A DNA stretch of 64,000 bases, from the NCBI GenBank assembly GCA_017306715.1, contig JAFKHV010000015.1, positions 1 through 64,000 on the forward strand, in the 5' to 3' direction. The DNA comes from Legionella sp. (GTDB lineage Bacteria > Pseudomonadota > Gammaproteobacteria > Legionellales > Legionellaceae). Of this stretch, positions 36,826-47,419 are shown in pieces (the first letter of the stretch is position 1; every line of letters starts with the position of its first letter). The position numbers and the translations under genes are program-made. Under the pieces are notes generated by a model, which was not told where the DNA came from, searched no databases, and worked only from the letters and a program-made list of their open reading frames with translations.

Positions 36826-37940
36826 GCAACAGTTGCCTCTTGCTCACAAAAAAGTAAAGAGGACTTTACCGCGGCAACAATTTTCAATTGCTCATCTTCG
36901 TGTAAATAAGGATGCATCGGCAAACTAATTACCCGCTGGCTTGCCTGTTCTGCTACCGGAAAATCACCTGGTTTATACCCTAAATAGGTCATAGCCTGTT
37001 GTAAGTGTAAGGGTGAAGGATAATGTACCGCTGTCGGTATCCCTAAATCATTCATCGATTGTTGGAACAGTTCGCGATTATTGACCTCAATTGTATATTG
37101 GGCGTACACACTGGTATTGTGTGGGAGAATATGCGGTGTCTTGACTAGGGAAGATAAGAGCTCATTATACCGTTGCGCTATTTTTTCTCTCAATGCGATC
37201 TCATTGGGAAATAATTTCATTTTTTCCAATAAAACAGCAGCCTGAATAGTATCCATACGTCCATTAATGCCGATACGACTATGTGTGTAACGAGCACTTT
37301 GTCCATGAATTCTAATCTCAATTAAACGCTGCGCTAACTCGTCGTCATTAGTGAAACAGGCACCGGAGTCACCATAGCCTCCAAGAGGTTTTGATGGGAA
37401 AAAGCTTGTACAGCCAATGGTTGAGAGTGCACACGAACGCACACCATTATGGGTAGCGCCAAAACTTTGTGCGGCATCCTCAATTACAGCTATTCCATGG
37501 CGTGCAGCAATTTCATTGATTATTGTATGCTCAGCACATTGACCATATAAGCCTACTGGCATAATAGCTTTGGTGCGCGATGTAATCGCTTGCTCTATTT
37601 TCGTGCTATCAAGATTATAAGTCTTAGGATCGATATCAACGAAAACTGGCGTGGCGTGACATAAACTAATCACTTCAGAAGTTGCAAAGAAACTAAAAGG
37701 ACTGGTAATTACCTCATCACCGGGCTTAATATCTAATGCCATTAATGCCATCAATAATGCATCCGTGCCGCTGGAGTTAACCAAAGCGTGTTTAACACCC
37801 ACATATTCAGCTAATTGCTGTTCGAGTTTAGAGATTTCAGGACCCATGATGTATTGTCCGTGATTCAATACATCACGGATACCTTTTAGCACTGCTTCTT
37901 CGATTAAATTATATTGTTTCTTTAAATCAATAAATTGCAT
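36822..37940 (-). CDS. DegT/DnrJ/EryC1/StrS sugar aminotransferase (WbpE-like)
   Basis: PLP enzyme that puts an amino group on a nucleotide-activated keto-sugar for LPS or glycan building. 372 residues. The PLP lysine motif is TSFFPSKPLGGYGDSGACFTN, closest in my memory to WbpE-type enzymes. LVNSSGTDALLMALMAL and VIEDAAQSFGA are the usual PLP-phosphate and PLP-ring Asp motifs. The exact substrate is not shown by sequence. It lies downstream of lapB, separated by a large perfect inverted repeat, and overlaps pyrF. Confidence 0.88.
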   Translation of the reverse strand: MQFIDLKKQYNLIEEAVLKGIRDVLNHGQYIMGPEISKLEQQLAEYVGVKHALVNSSGTDALLMALMALDIKPGDEVITSPFSFFATSEVISLCHATPVFVDIDPKTYNLDSTKIEQAITSRTKAIMPVGLYGQCAEHTIINEIAARHGIAVIEDAAQSFGATHNGVRSCALSTIGCTSFFPSKPLGGYGDSGACFTNDDELAQRLIEIRIHGQSARYTHSRIGINGRMDTIQAAVLLEKMKLFPNEIALREKIAQRYNELLSSLVKTPHILPHNTSVYAQYTIEVNNRELFQQSMNDLGIPTAVHYPSPLHLQQAMTYLGYKPGDFPVAEQASQRVISLPMHPYLHEDEQLKIVAAVKSSLLFCEQEATVA

Positions 37941-37967
37941 TGTAATCTCTTCGTATAATATTAACGC

Positions 37968-38023
37968 TTAATCGTATTATTTTAATTTAATGATAATCCC
38001 TGAAATTAAAATAATACGATTAA
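37968..38023. repeat. Perfect 21-bp inverted repeat over the lapB stop codon
   Basis: Arms 37968-37988 and 38003-38023 are exact reverse complements, with a 14-base loop. The arms are AT-rich (start TTAATCGTATTATTTT). The right arm contains the lapB stop codon (38020-38022). No T-run follows on the minus strand, so it is not a classic terminator, but it would fold strongly in RNA and could stabilise the lapAB message or limit read-through into the aminotransferase gene. Confidence 0.85.
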
Positions 38024-39189
38024 TACCCTTCTAAGCCATGAACCGGCTTCATTCTGCCCCAATTTTTACAACTTGGGCAATGCCAATGCAAATGCTTCCC
38101 ACCAAATCCACAGTGAACACAGCGATACACCGGCTTGTTGTCTAAAAACTTGCTGGTAATGTCATATAACATTTGCAGCTTTTCTCGCACTTTTCCATGC
38201 GCAGATTCTAAATGCCAATAAATTAAATTATTTAAACCTCGAATTGAGGGGTATTTACTTAAATTCTCAGCGACAAAATCAATGGCCATATCATTACTTT
38301 TTTGCTGCCTGATATAATCAGCAATGACAAATAAAACCGAGGCACGAGGAGTTTTTTCCAGGGTTTGCTCCAAATAATCTACACATTCTTGCATATTATC
38401 CAAAGCCCTGTAGCACTCGACCAAAGGCTCAACAATTTCAGTCAAAAAGTCTGGATCTTGGATTGGGACACGCTTTAATGCCCGTAAAGCCTGCTTGTAG
38501 CGCCCCTCTTTCATTTCCACATGTGCATGCATTAAACTTGCACGCACAGATTCTGGATCCACACTTATTGCTTGCTTAATACAGTAAGTTGCTCGATCTA
38601 AAGCATTGACCTTAAGGGCTTGCGTTGCCATTTCGCAGTAGTAATGTGCCGCTTGATGATGGAAGCTATTGCCTGTGGAGATTTCTAATTTTTTGACAAT
38701 ATCCAGCGCTTTTTCCCAGGCTTTTTCTTGCTGATAAATGGCCAGCAAACCATGTAAACTACTTGTTTCTTTGGCGCCGCCGAGTTCGACAACCTCAAGA
38801 AAAATCCGTTCAGCACGATCAAATAATCCGGCGCTCATATAATCTTGCCCTAAAGCCATTAATGATTCTTTGCGCTGCAGCATACTTAATTGTGGGCGTG
38901 CAATGAGGTTTTGATGGATACGAATAGCGCGGTCAACTTCTCCTCGTCTACGAAACAAACTACCTAAAGCTAAATGAGTTTCCACCGTATCACTATCAAC
39001 TTCTAATAATTTAATAAATATATCTACCGCCTTATCGGGTTGCTCATTGAGTAGGTAATTTAATCCCACCACATATTCACGCGATAAACGATTATGAAGA
39101 TTTGCTGTTCCTTTAGAATGATTGCGGCTCGCCATCCACCAACCTGACCAAGCTGCGGCAGGCAACAATAATGGCCATAAATCTATCAT
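38020..39189 (-). CDS. lapB: Lipopolysaccharide assembly protein B
   Basis: Inner-membrane adaptor that, in E. coli (as YciM), controls LpxC turnover and so LPS amount. 389 residues, normal length. N-terminal membrane anchor (LWPLLLPAAAWSGWWMA), then nine or so TPR units (about residues 35-330), then a rubredoxin-like zinc knuckle with two Cys-x-x-Cys pairs, YRCVHCGFGG and WHCPSCKNWG. It lies 42 bases downstream of lapA. Confidence 0.96.
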   Translation of the reverse strand: MIDLWPLLLPAAAWSGWWMASRNHSKGTANLHNRLSREYVVGLNYLLNEQPDKAVDIFIKLLEVDSDTVETHLALGSLFRRRGEVDRAIRIHQNLIARPQLSMLQRKESLMALGQDYMSAGLFDRAERIFLEVVELGGAKETSSLHGLLAIYQQEKAWEKALDIVKKLEISTGNSFHHQAAHYYCEMATQALKVNALDRATYCIKQAISVDPESVRASLMHAHVEMKEGRYKQALRALKRVPIQDPDFLTEIVEPLVECYRALDNMQECVDYLEQTLEKTPRASVLFVIADYIRQQKSNDMAIDFVAENLSKYPSIRGLNNLIYWHLESAHGKVREKLQMLYDITSKFLDNKPVYRCVHCGFGGKHLHWHCPSCKNWGRMKPVHGLEGY

Positions 39190-39231
39190 TGTACTCCTCC
39201 GCAGTTAGGATAAACGTTCATTGTTTTCTTC

Positions 39232-39522
39232 TTAGTGTTGATCCTGCAATGGAATCGAACGTAAGTTTTTAATTTCTTTTTCCATAATACGCAGTTGATT
39301 TTTTGTTCTTTTGTATTCCGTTTTCAATCGCCAGTAACGTCCTAAGAAAACGAGAAATCCAATAATAATTCCTATTCCCAGCATAATTGTAATGAGTACA
39401 GATATAGGCATGGAAATCGTTTTAACATAAAAATTAACATCCACCGAAGTAGCATTTAATGCAGCAAAACTAACACCAATAATAACTAGTAGTATGTAAA
39501 TGACCAGCATTATTATGCGCAT
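39232..39522 (-). CDS. lapA: Lipopolysaccharide assembly protein A
   Basis: Small inner-membrane partner of LapB. 96 residues with two membrane helices (about 2-22 and 40-62) and a basic coiled C-terminus (KTEYKRTKNQLRIMEKEIKNL), the LapA (DUF1049) layout. LapA-LapB order is the usual one. Confidence 0.93.
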   Translation of the reverse strand: MRIIMLVIYILLVIIGVSFAALNATSVDVNFYVKTISMPISVLITIMLGIGIIIGFLVFLGRYWRLKTEYKRTKNQLRIMEKEIKNLRSIPLQDQH

Positions 39523-39639
39523 ATTTTTTCCTTTTAGGGTTTGACAATACCATCACTAGATAATCTTCAATAGGAACAATAAGTAGATTAGGTTATTGCA
39601 ATACTTTCCTGATTAAAGAAGATAATACTTTATTAAATA

Positions 39640-39669
39640 AAAAAAGCGTAGAAAATTCTACGCTTTTTT
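39640..39669 (-). terminator. Terminator downstream of rpsA
   Basis: Stem GCGTAG(AA)...(TT)CTACGC (39646-39653 with 39656-39663) is followed on the minus strand by a run of seven T. It starts about 15 bases after the rpsA stop codon. On the plus strand TTTTTT also follows, but no plus gene is present. Confidence 0.88.
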
Positions 39670-39684
39670 GTCATACAAAAGGAG

Positions 39685-41361
39685 TTATTCTCCTTCTTTG
39701 CTTGCCATTTTTTCTTTAAGCAAATCGCCTAAAGTGGTTGTGGAAGCTTCTGTGCGGGAGTATTTCTTGATAGCATCCGCTTCCTCTTGAGCATCTTTCG
39801 CTTTCACAGATAAACTAATACTGCGGTTTTTGCGATCAACGTTCATGATTTTCGCTTCAAGCTCATCGCCTACATTGATGTGTTGTGTTGCGTCATCAAT
39901 ACGCTCATTTGATAATTCGCTAACACGAACAGTACCGGTGATATCATCAGATAATGCTACAGTTACCATTTTAGGCTCAACTGCAGTAACAGTACCTTTA
40001 ACGATAGCGCCTTTAGTATATTCATCAACAAAGCTTGTGAAGTTATCACCTTCAAGTTGTTTTAAACCTAAAGAAATACGCTCACGCTCAGGATCAATAG
40101 CTAAAATAACCGCTTCTAATTCCTGACCCTTTTTGTATTGCTTCACTGCTTCTTCACCAGGAGTATTCCAGGAAATATCAGACAGATGAACCAAACCATC
40201 GATTTCACCTTCTAGACCGATGAAAACACCAAAGTCAGTAATTGAACGGATTTTACCGCTAACTTTTTGCCCTTTAGAATGGCTTGCTGCAAATTGTTGC
40301 CATGGATTACCCACGCATTGCTTCATACCTAAAGAGATTCGACGACGGTCTTCATCAATTTCAAGAACCATTACATCAACAACATCCCCCATAGAAACTA
40401 CTTTGCTTGGATGTACGTTCTTGTTGGTCCAATCCATCTCGGACATATGCACCAAACCTTCAACACCTTCTTCAATTTCCACAAAACAACCGTAATCAGT
40501 AATGTTAGTCACTTTACCTTTTAATTTTTTGTGTAATGGATAGCGCTCAACCAGGTCAACCCATGGATCATTACCTAATTGTTTCATACCTAAGGAAACA
40601 CGATTTCTTTCGCTGTCAAAGCTTAGTACTTTAACTTTAACATCCTGTCCTACAGACAGAAGCTCGCTTGGATGTTTGACTCGTTTCCAGGAAATATCCG
40701 TGATGTGTAATAAACCATCAATACCGCCCAGATCGATAAACGCACCATAATCAGTGAGGTTCTTAACGATACCATGTAATTCTTGGCCATCATGTAAAGA
40801 CTCAAGAAGTGCTTGACGATCAGCACTGCTTTCCTCTTCAACTACTGCACGACGTGATACAACAATATTGTTGCGCTTTAAGTCCATTTTGATTACTTTG
40901 AACTCAAGCTCTTTTCCTTCGAGGTAAGAAGGATCTCGGACCGGTCTTACATCTACTAATGAACCCGGTAAGAATGCGCGGACGCTACCGATTTCCACAG
41001 TGAAACCACCTTTAACCTTACCGGAAATAAGACCCGTAACGGTTTCGTTGTTTTCATGTGATTTGGATAATTTACGCCAAGCTTCCTGACGTTTTGCTTT
41101 TTCTCTTGAAAGGAGCGTTTCGCCGTAGCCATCTTCTACTGAATCCAATGCTACTTCGACAGTATCACCCAGGCTGACTTCCAGAGCACCATCTTTATCA
41201 TAAAATTCTTCAACAGCAACAATCCCTTCGGATTTTAGACCAGCATTTAAAATGATAAAGTCATCTTCGATACCGATTACTTTTGCGGTGATGATGGCAC
41301 CAGGATAAAATTGCGCGCCGGCAATACTTTGCTCAAATAACTCTTTGAAACTTTCAGACAT
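39685..41361 (-). CDS. rpsA: 30S ribosomal protein S1
   Basis: Binds mRNA on the 30S subunit and is needed for most translation starts. 558 residues with six S1 OB-fold domains; the repeated motif is clear ([60 protein letters not shown]). ATG at 41361 gives the standard start [12 protein letters not shown]; longer frames run into the upstream hairpin. A terminator-like hairpin at 41380-41413 separates it from cmk. Confidence 0.98.
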   Translation of the reverse strand: MSESFKELFEQSIAGAQFYPGAIITAKVIGIEDDFIILNAGLKSEGIVAVEEFYDKDGALEVSLGDTVEVALDSVEDGYGETLLSREKAKRQEAWRKLSKSHENNETVTGLISGKVKGGFTVEIGSVRAFLPGSLVDVRPVRDPSYLEGKELEFKVIKMDLKRNNIVVSRRAVVEEESSADRQALLESLHDGQELHGIVKNLTDYGAFIDLGGIDGLLHITDISWKRVKHPSELLSVGQDVKVKVLSFDSERNRVSLGMKQLGNDPWVDLVERYPLHKKLKGKVTNITDYGCFVEIEEGVEGLVHMSEMDWTNKNVHPSKVVSMGDVVDVMVLEIDEDRRRISLGMKQCVGNPWQQFAASHSKGQKVSGKIRSITDFGVFIGLEGEIDGLVHLSDISWNTPGEEAVKQYKKGQELEAVILAIDPERERISLGLKQLEGDNFTSFVDEYTKGAIVKGTVTAVEPKMVTVALSDDITGTVRVSELSNERIDDATQHINVGDELEAKIMNVDRKNRSISLSVKAKDAQEEADAIKKYSRTEASTTTLGDLLKEKMASKEGE

Positions 41362-41379
41362 GTTAATAAACTCTTTAGT

Positions 41380-41413
41380 AAAAAAACGAAAGAACAAGCT
41401 CCGCTTGTCTTTC
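41380..41413 (-). terminator. Terminator or attenuator between cmk and rpsA
   Basis: On the minus strand GAAAGACAAGC and GCTTGTTCTTTC form an 11-bp stem with one bulged base and a TCC-type loop, followed at once by GTTTTTTT. It lies between the cmk stop and the rpsA start, only 19 bases before the ATG. Position suggests an attenuator in the rpsA leader, or an end to the gyrA-cmk transcript. Confidence 0.75.
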
Positions 41414-41452
41414 CCCCTTGCCAGAAAAAAACAAATTTTTGCTTTCTTCTGT

Positions 41453-42148
41453 TCAACCTAGTTGTCGTTTTTGCAATCGCTCATCCACTATTTTTAATAC
41501 AGTGGAAAATACCTGCTCTACCGATAACTCTGTTGTATCGATTTTGACCGCATCCTTTGCGGCCATTAATGGCGCATACGCTCGTGCAGTATCTCGAGTA
41601 TCTCGTTTAGCCAATTCTTCTACAACTTGGGCGAGGCTAACATCTTTTCCACTTGCGTGCAACTGTAAATACCGTCGCCTAGCCCGCTCTTGCGCATCAG
41701 CATGTAAATAAATCTTTACCAATGCGTCCGGAAATATCATCGTTCCCATATCCCGACCATCTGTAACCAGACCGGGCGGTTGCGCAAAAGCACGTTGACG
41801 CGCAATCAATGCTTCACGTACTTCAGGAATCGCAGCAATTCTTGAGGCATTCTGTCCGCACTGTTCGCTACGTATCTGGTTACTCACTTCTTCGTTATCT
41901 AAAAAAGTGTGCGTTCCAACTGCATCCGTGGAGAAGCGTAAATCCAGGGTTCGAGCCAATTGGACGAGTTGAGTGATGTTATCTGAGGCTGTATGATGCT
42001 TCTGCGCTGCAAGAGCTAAAACTCGATAAATGGCACCACTATCAAGTATATGCCATCCAAGATGTTTTGCCAGCATATGACATACAGTTCCTTTACCCGT
42101 ACCGCTGGGCCCATCTAAAGTAATAATAGGAATATTTTTATCAGACAT
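41453..42148 (-). CDS. cmk: Cytidylate kinase
   Basis: Phosphorylates CMP and dCMP. P-loop [10 protein letters not shown] near residue 12, YRVLA and the TDGRDMGT motif of the CMP-binding region. ATG at 42148 gives 231 residues, close to the E. coli length; a TTG at 42166 is possible but less likely. Overlaps the end of aroA by 8 bases. cmk-rpsA is a widely conserved pair. Confidence 0.96.
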   Translation of the reverse strand: MSDKNIPIITLDGPSGTGKGTVCHMLAKHLGWHILDSGAIYRVLALAAQKHHTASDNITQLVQLARTLDLRFSTDAVGTHTFLDNEEVSNQIRSEQCGQNASRIAAIPEVREALIARQRAFAQPPGLVTDGRDMGTMIFPDALVKIYLHADAQERARRRYLQLHASGKDVSLAQVVEELAKRDTRDTARAYAPLMAAKDAVKIDTTELSVEQVFSTVLKIVDERLQKRQLG

Positions 42149-43460
42149 GCTCGAAAAATTCCTCAACGTTTAATTGCAAGTGCTTTGTTGTAGCTAAAAA
42201 AGAGGGATAAGAAGTAGAAATATTGGCACAGTTTTTAATTTTAATGGGGCTCTGAGCAATTGCTCCTGCTACGGTAAACGCCATGGCAATACGATGATCC
42301 CCTCTACTATCTACAACCCCTCCTTGAAAAATTCCACCTGTAATTGCGGCACCATCTTCAAATTCTGTGCACCTGATTCCTAATTCTTTAAGACCTGATA
42401 TCATTGCTGCAATTCGGTCGCTTTCTTTATGACGAAGCTCACGGGCTTCACGGACAATTGTTTCCCCTTCAGCTGCTGCTGCCGCGATCAGTAATATGGG
42501 AAATTCATCAATGGTAAGAGGTACCCATTCTGGTGGAATCTCGATTCCTTTTAAGGGAGCATACTCAATGTGCAAATCAGCCACTGGTTCAGCGCCATAT
42601 TGTCGTTGATTCATAATACTTATACTAGCACCCATTTCGAGCAGTAAATGAACTATCCCTAAACGTGTTGGATTAATGCCAACATTCCGTATGGTTAAAT
42701 TAGAACCAGGTGTTATGGTAGCAGCCACAATAAAAAAAGCAGCTGAAGAAATATCTCCTGGAACCTCAATTTCAGTTGCCAACAGCTCATGGTTACTGTT
42801 GATAATAATTGTTTTTTGGTCTACCAATATAGGGTAACCAAAAGAGGCGAGCATGAGCTCTGTATGATTACGACTTGTACCCGTTTCGGTAATACGGGTT
42901 TCTCCCTGTGCATACAAACCAGCCAGAAGTAGAGAGGATTTGACCTGGGCACTAGCTTCTGGCATGAGGTAATTAATTCCCGAAAGTGTGGAGTTTCCCT
43001 CAATATACAGTGGCGGCTTGCCCTCTGTAGTGCTTATTTTTGCCCCCATTGCGGTTAAAGGTTTACTTACTCGCAACATGGGTCGACGGCTTAAGCTTTC
43101 ATCACCTGATAACTGTGTATCAAATTTTTGCGCCGACAATAAACCCGCCATTAAACGCATTGTGGTACCGGAATTACCACAATCCAGTATGTTTTTTGGG
43201 GATTGCAATCCATATTTCCCCACGCCATACACTATCACTTGTTGATCCAAGGGGCCTTCTATTGTGACGCCCATATTCTGAAAAACGCGGATGGTCGCTA
43301 AACAATCTTCACCATCAAGAAAACCGTTAATTACGCTCATACCATGAGCAATAGCACTAAAAATAATCGCACGATGGGAAATGGACTTATCACCTGGAAC
43401 AGCTAAAGTACCGATGATACCGTTTGCGGTAGGATGACTAACAAAATTGCAAATTCTCAC
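42141..43460 (-). CDS. aroA: 3-phosphoshikimate 1-carboxyvinyltransferase (EPSP synthase)
   Basis: Sixth step of the shikimate pathway. 439 residues. Substrate motifs PGDKSISHRA, LDCGNSGTTMRLM and LRHKESDRI are present. GNSGTT carries G-T-T rather than the G-x-A of class I enzymes, so it looks like a class II-type enzyme. GTG at 43460 is the start, sharing GTGA with the serC stop. The chorismate made from its product feeds ubiC in this window. Confidence 0.97.
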   Translation of the reverse strand: MRICNFVSHPTANGIIGTLAVPGDKSISHRAIIFSAIAHGMSVINGFLDGEDCLATIRVFQNMGVTIEGPLDQQVIVYGVGKYGLQSPKNILDCGNSGTTMRLMAGLLSAQKFDTQLSGDESLSRRPMLRVSKPLTAMGAKISTTEGKPPLYIEGNSTLSGINYLMPEASAQVKSSLLLAGLYAQGETRITETGTSRNHTELMLASFGYPILVDQKTIIINSNHELLATEIEVPGDISSAAFFIVAATITPGSNLTIRNVGINPTRLGIVHLLLEMGASISIMNQRQYGAEPVADLHIEYAPLKGIEIPPEWVPLTIDEFPILLIAAAAAEGETIVREARELRHKESDRIAAMISGLKELGIRCTEFEDGAAITGGIFQGGVVDSRGDHRIAMAFTVAGAIAQSPIKIKNCANISTSYPSFLATTKHLQLNVEEFFEHV

Positions 43461-44551
43461 GATTGATGTTTCCTAGAAAACTCCTCCATGAACTCAATGA
43501 GTGCATCCACACCTGTCATGGGCATCGCGTTGTAAAGACTTGCCCTTAGGCCGCCAACTGCACGATGCCCTTGTAATGCGCACAAACCACGCGCTTCCGC
43601 ATCATAGATAAATGCTTGCTCAAGTTCAGACTTATGTAAGGAAAAACAAACATTGACCAGGGATCGAGCCTCTGCCTCCACGGGGGCATAATAAAAATCA
43701 CTTGCATCAATAAACTGGTAGAGTTTCGAGGATTTAGCACGATTCTCTTGATACATAGCGCCTACACCACCCTGTTTTTTAGTCCACTGTAGCGTTTTTA
43801 ACGCGATATAACAGTTAAATACTGGGGGTGTTGCATACAAAGAGTGGTGTTCTGCTTGTACCCGATAATCAAGCATCGTCGGTAATCTTTCGGAATCTGA
43901 TTTCTTTAAAAGATCTTTTCTTATGATGACCAGAGTAAGGCCTGCATTAGCTAAATTCTTTTGCGCACCAGCAAAAACCAAGCCGTAATCATTGATATCA
44001 ATGGGCTCACTCAAGATACACGAAGTCATATCCGCCACAAGAAAGCCTTGATCACATTTCGGAATGAAGGGGATACGCACCCCATTTATGGTTTCATTAG
44101 GAGTATAATAAAAATAAGTAGAATCAGCATGCCATTTCCAAGAACTTGGCTCAGGTATTCTTCGGTAACTCTGCTTCTGTTCACTGGCGATAAGATAGGC
44201 TTTGCGTAATTTTTGAGCCTCAAGAAATGCCATATGAGACCACATTCCTGTATCCAAATAGCCTGCCTGCTCCTCAGAGTTTAATAAATTCATCGGAATC
44301 ATGGCAAATTGGGTTCGGGCTGCCCCACCTAGAAACAATACTTCATAGGTTTCAGGAATAGTTAACAATTCCCTTAAACTTTGTTCTGTTTGTGCAAATA
44401 ACTGCACCACTTCCGGCGTACGATGCCCAATCTCCAGAATGGACATCCCGCTATGCTGCCAATTGAGCAGTTCGGCTTGAGCTTCTAGTAAGACTGGTTC
44501 AGGCAGAGCCGCAGGCCCTGCACCAAAGTTATAAGTCCGTTGTGTTCTCAT
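43457..44551 (-). CDS. serC: Phosphoserine aminotransferase
   Basis: PLP enzyme for serine and also pyridoxine synthesis. 364 residues, normal. [14 protein letters not shown] opens the protein as in all SerC, and the PLP lysine is in [15 protein letters not shown]. Its start lies inside the last 23 bases of gyrA and its stop overlaps aroA by 4 bases, so the four genes gyrA-serC-aroA-cmk form one overlapping chain. Confidence 0.97.
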   Translation of the reverse strand: MRTQRTYNFGAGPAALPEPVLLEAQAELLNWQHSGMSILEIGHRTPEVVQLFAQTEQSLRELLTIPETYEVLFLGGAARTQFAMIPMNLLNSEEQAGYLDTGMWSHMAFLEAQKLRKAYLIASEQKQSYRRIPEPSSWKWHADSTYFYYTPNETINGVRIPFIPKCDQGFLVADMTSCILSEPIDINDYGLVFAGAQKNLANAGLTLVIIRKDLLKKSDSERLPTMLDYRVQAEHHSLYATPPVFNCYIALKTLQWTKKQGGVGAMYQENRAKSSKLYQFIDASDFYYAPVEAEARSLVNVCFSLHKSELEQAFIYDAEARGLCALQGHRAVGGLRASLYNAMPMTGVDALIEFMEEFSRKHQS

Positions 44552-47117
44552 CCTGACTATCCTCCTCGGTATCTATATCTTCAACACCGCCAAGGTCCTC
44601 AATTTTTTGCATACCGACTACTTGTTCGCCGGCACTCACATTGATTAAGCGCACACCTTGTGTGTTTCTGCCAATTATAGACAATTCATTTACTTTAAAG
44701 CGGACTAAAGTTCCCTTATCTGTAATTAGCATCGCCTCATCGTTATCATTAACTTGGGCAGAGCGCACCACTTTACCGTTACGTTCAGTAACTTGGATTG
44801 AAATAACACCCTGACCGCCACGACCTGAGATACGGTACTCTTCAATTGCGGTACGTTTTCCATAGCCATTTGCTGTAGCGGTCAATATGGTGCCATTGGG
44901 ATGCGCCACAACGAGTGAAATCACTGATTGCTCTTCTTCAATACGTATACCACGGACCCCACGTGCAGTTCTGCCGGTAGGCCGAACTTTATTTTCGTCG
45001 AAGCGGATGACTTTGCCTGCATCAGTGAACAGCATGATATCTTTAGTACCATCCGTGATATCAACGCCAACCAGACGATCATTATCATCCAAATCAATCG
45101 CAATAATACCGTTCGATCTTGGTCTACTAAATGACTCAAGATGAACCTTTTTCACGGTTCCCTTTTTTGTAGCCATAAAGACATAATACCCTTCCTGATA
45201 CTGACGAACGGGTAACATCGCATTAATTTCTTCACCTTCCGCTAAAGGAAGAATATTAACAATCGGTCGACCTCGTGAAATGCGGCTCGCTAAAGGAAGT
45301 TGATACGCTTTAAGCCAATATAATTTTCCATGATTTGAGAAGCAAAGTAATGTGTCATGAGTACTGGCAATAACCAACCGCGAAACAAAATCTTCGTCTT
45401 TAACATTAGTTGCCGACTTTCCTTTTCCTCCACGTCGCTGAGCTTGATAAGCGGAAAGCGGTTGATATTTAACATATCCCTGATGAGAAAGAGTTACGAC
45501 CACATCTTCTTCGGTAATAAGATCTTCAATCGTTAAGTCTTCTTGTGAGGCAGTAATTTCTGTGCGTCGCTCATCTCCAAACTGTGCTCGTACATCAGTA
45601 AACTCATCACGGATTACTTGCATTAAACGCTCAGGAGAGGCCAAAATATCCAACAGATTTTTAATTTCTTTTAACAGCTCTTCAAATTCATTAAGAATTT
45701 TATCTTGCTCCAGAGCAGTTAGACGATGTAGTCTTAATTCAAGAATAGCTTGGGCTTGAGCTGAAGACAGACGATACCCGGATTCAGTCATTCCAAATTC
45801 TCGAGACAAATCATCTGGACGTGAAGCGTCCGCTCCAGCACGTTCCAGCATTGCTCGCACCATACCTGGCTGCCAGGCTTTAGCTAAAAGAGATTCTTTC
45901 GCATCTTGCGGCGTTTGTGATTCTTTAATGAGTGTTATCATCTCATCAATGTTTGCTAAAGCAATACCTAATCCCTCGAGGAGGTGGGCACGAGCTCTCG
46001 CCTTTTTCAGTTCAAATAAAGTTCGTCGGGTTACTACTTCACGGCGATGTTTAATAAAGTATTCAAGAATTTCTTTTAAATTCAGCGTTCGCGGTTGCCC
46101 TTCGACTAAAGCAACCATATTAATGCCGAATACATTTTGCATTTGGGTATGGGCATAGAGATTATTAAGCACCACATCAGCCACTTCATTACGTTTTAGC
46201 TCAATTACGACACGCATCCCTTGTTTATCGGACTCATCTCGTAAACCAGAAATTCCTTCAAGCTTCTTATCGCGTACTAATTCTGCGATGCGCTCAACAA
46301 GGCGTGCTTTGTTCACTTGATAGGGTAACTCATGGATAATGATGGCCTGGCGACCTGTATCTTTATCTGTTTCCACTTCAGTTCGTGCACGAATAACCAC
46401 ACGCCCTCTTCCGGTACGATAACCTTGAATAATCCCTGCACGCCCATTGATGATGGCTGCGGTGGGAAAATCGGGCCCTGGTATAATTTCCATGATTTCT
46501 TCCAGATCTAACTCTGGATTGTCCACAAGAGCAATGCAGGCATTCATAACTTCCGTTAAATTATGCGGAGGAATATTGGTTGCCATACCTACAGCAATAC
46601 CCGAAGAGCCATTGATTAATAAATTAGGAATGCGTGAGGGTAGAACAACTGGCGCAAATTCGGTTTCATCGTAGTTGGGGCTGAAATCGACCGTTTCCTT
46701 GTCTAAATCCGCCAAGAGAGCGTGGGCCAGTTTTGACATACGTACTTCGGTATAACGCATTGCTGCGGGGGCATCACCATCGACTGAACCAAAGTTGCCC
46801 TGACCGTCAACCAGCATATAACGCATGGAGAATGGTTGTGCCATACGCACAATTGTATCATAGACCGCCGTATCACCATGAGGGTGATATTTACCAATGA
46901 CGTCCCCCACCACACGTGCAGACTTCTTATATGGTTTGTTCCAATCATTGCCTAACTCACTCATTGCAAAGAGTACACGTCGATGCACCGGCTTTAAACC
47001 ATCGCGCACATCGGGTAAAGCACGACCTACAATAACGCTCATGGCATAATCAAGATAAGATTGCTTTAATTCATCTTCGATGTTTACTGGCATTATTTCT
47101 TTAGCAAGATAAACCAT
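44529..47117 (-). CDS. gyrA: DNA gyrase subunit A
   Basis: Breakage-rejoining subunit of gyrase. 862 residues. Active-site Tyr in AAMRYTE, quinolone-resistance region [20 protein letters not shown] with Thr83 and Asp87. Thr83 and Asp87 are the wild-type residues in Legionella, so no common resistance change is seen. The C-terminal six-blade domain (GRGGQG box near residue 775) and acidic tail ([12 protein letters not shown]) are complete. First gene of the serC-aroA-cmk chain. GAGGA lies 15-19 bases upstream of ATG at 47117. Confidence 0.98.
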   Translation of the reverse strand: MVYLAKEIMPVNIEDELKQSYLDYAMSVIVGRALPDVRDGLKPVHRRVLFAMSELGNDWNKPYKKSARVVGDVIGKYHPHGDTAVYDTIVRMAQPFSMRYMLVDGQGNFGSVDGDAPAAMRYTEVRMSKLAHALLADLDKETVDFSPNYDETEFAPVVLPSRIPNLLINGSSGIAVGMATNIPPHNLTEVMNACIALVDNPELDLEEIMEIIPGPDFPTAAIINGRAGIIQGYRTGRGRVVIRARTEVETDKDTGRQAIIIHELPYQVNKARLVERIAELVRDKKLEGISGLRDESDKQGMRVVIELKRNEVADVVLNNLYAHTQMQNVFGINMVALVEGQPRTLNLKEILEYFIKHRREVVTRRTLFELKKARARAHLLEGLGIALANIDEMITLIKESQTPQDAKESLLAKAWQPGMVRAMLERAGADASRPDDLSREFGMTESGYRLSSAQAQAILELRLHRLTALEQDKILNEFEELLKEIKNLLDILASPERLMQVIRDEFTDVRAQFGDERRTEITASQEDLTIEDLITEEDVVVTLSHQGYVKYQPLSAYQAQRRGGKGKSATNVKDEDFVSRLVIASTHDTLLCFSNHGKLYWLKAYQLPLASRISRGRPIVNILPLAEGEEINAMLPVRQYQEGYYVFMATKKGTVKKVHLESFSRPRSNGIIAIDLDDNDRLVGVDITDGTKDIMLFTDAGKVIRFDENKVRPTGRTARGVRGIRIEEEQSVISLVVAHPNGTILTATANGYGKRTAIEEYRISGRGGQGVISIQVTERNGKVVRSAQVNDNDEAMLITDKGTLVRFKVNELSIIGRNTQGVRLINVSAGEQVVGMQKIEDLGGVEDIDTEEDSQDENTTDL

Positions 47118-47419
47118 AGTTAGGGACTATCCTCAATTGATAATTTTTGCGCTACAGAATATCACACCATAGGGGCTAAATGCATCAAGCTCTGGAAAAT
47201 ATAGATACTGAAATAGAATTAAACAGATCTTTAAATCACCCTTCTAGTCAAAATAAAGAATCTGTTTTTTCTATCGTATATTTTTTTCTGTTAATATTGG
47301 CAAATCTCTTCCATAATATCCCTTTAGACTAGTCGTTTAGATAGATTGAATTTGACTGCCTATGTCCGTTTGTATATAGTGCCGAACATGAAAATAGAGG
47401 CTTAGAAACAGGAGAAGCA
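47118..47419 (+). promoter_or_regulatory. Divergent intergenic region gyrA/gltA with a strong gltA promoter
   Basis: A near-consensus promoter faces gltA: TTGACT (47352-47357), 17-base spacer, TATAGT (47375-47380). AGGAG (47410-47414) is 5 bases before the gltA ATG. On the minus strand TGATATTCT near 47156-47163 could be an extended -10 box for gyrA. The middle of the region (about 47170-47340) holds nothing I recognise. Confidence 0.75.

Noticed and set aside
46860..46890. Fluoroquinolone resistance change in GyrA
   Set aside because: Thr83 and Asp87 are the wild-type Legionella residues; the Ser-to-Thr difference from E. coli is not a resistance mutation.
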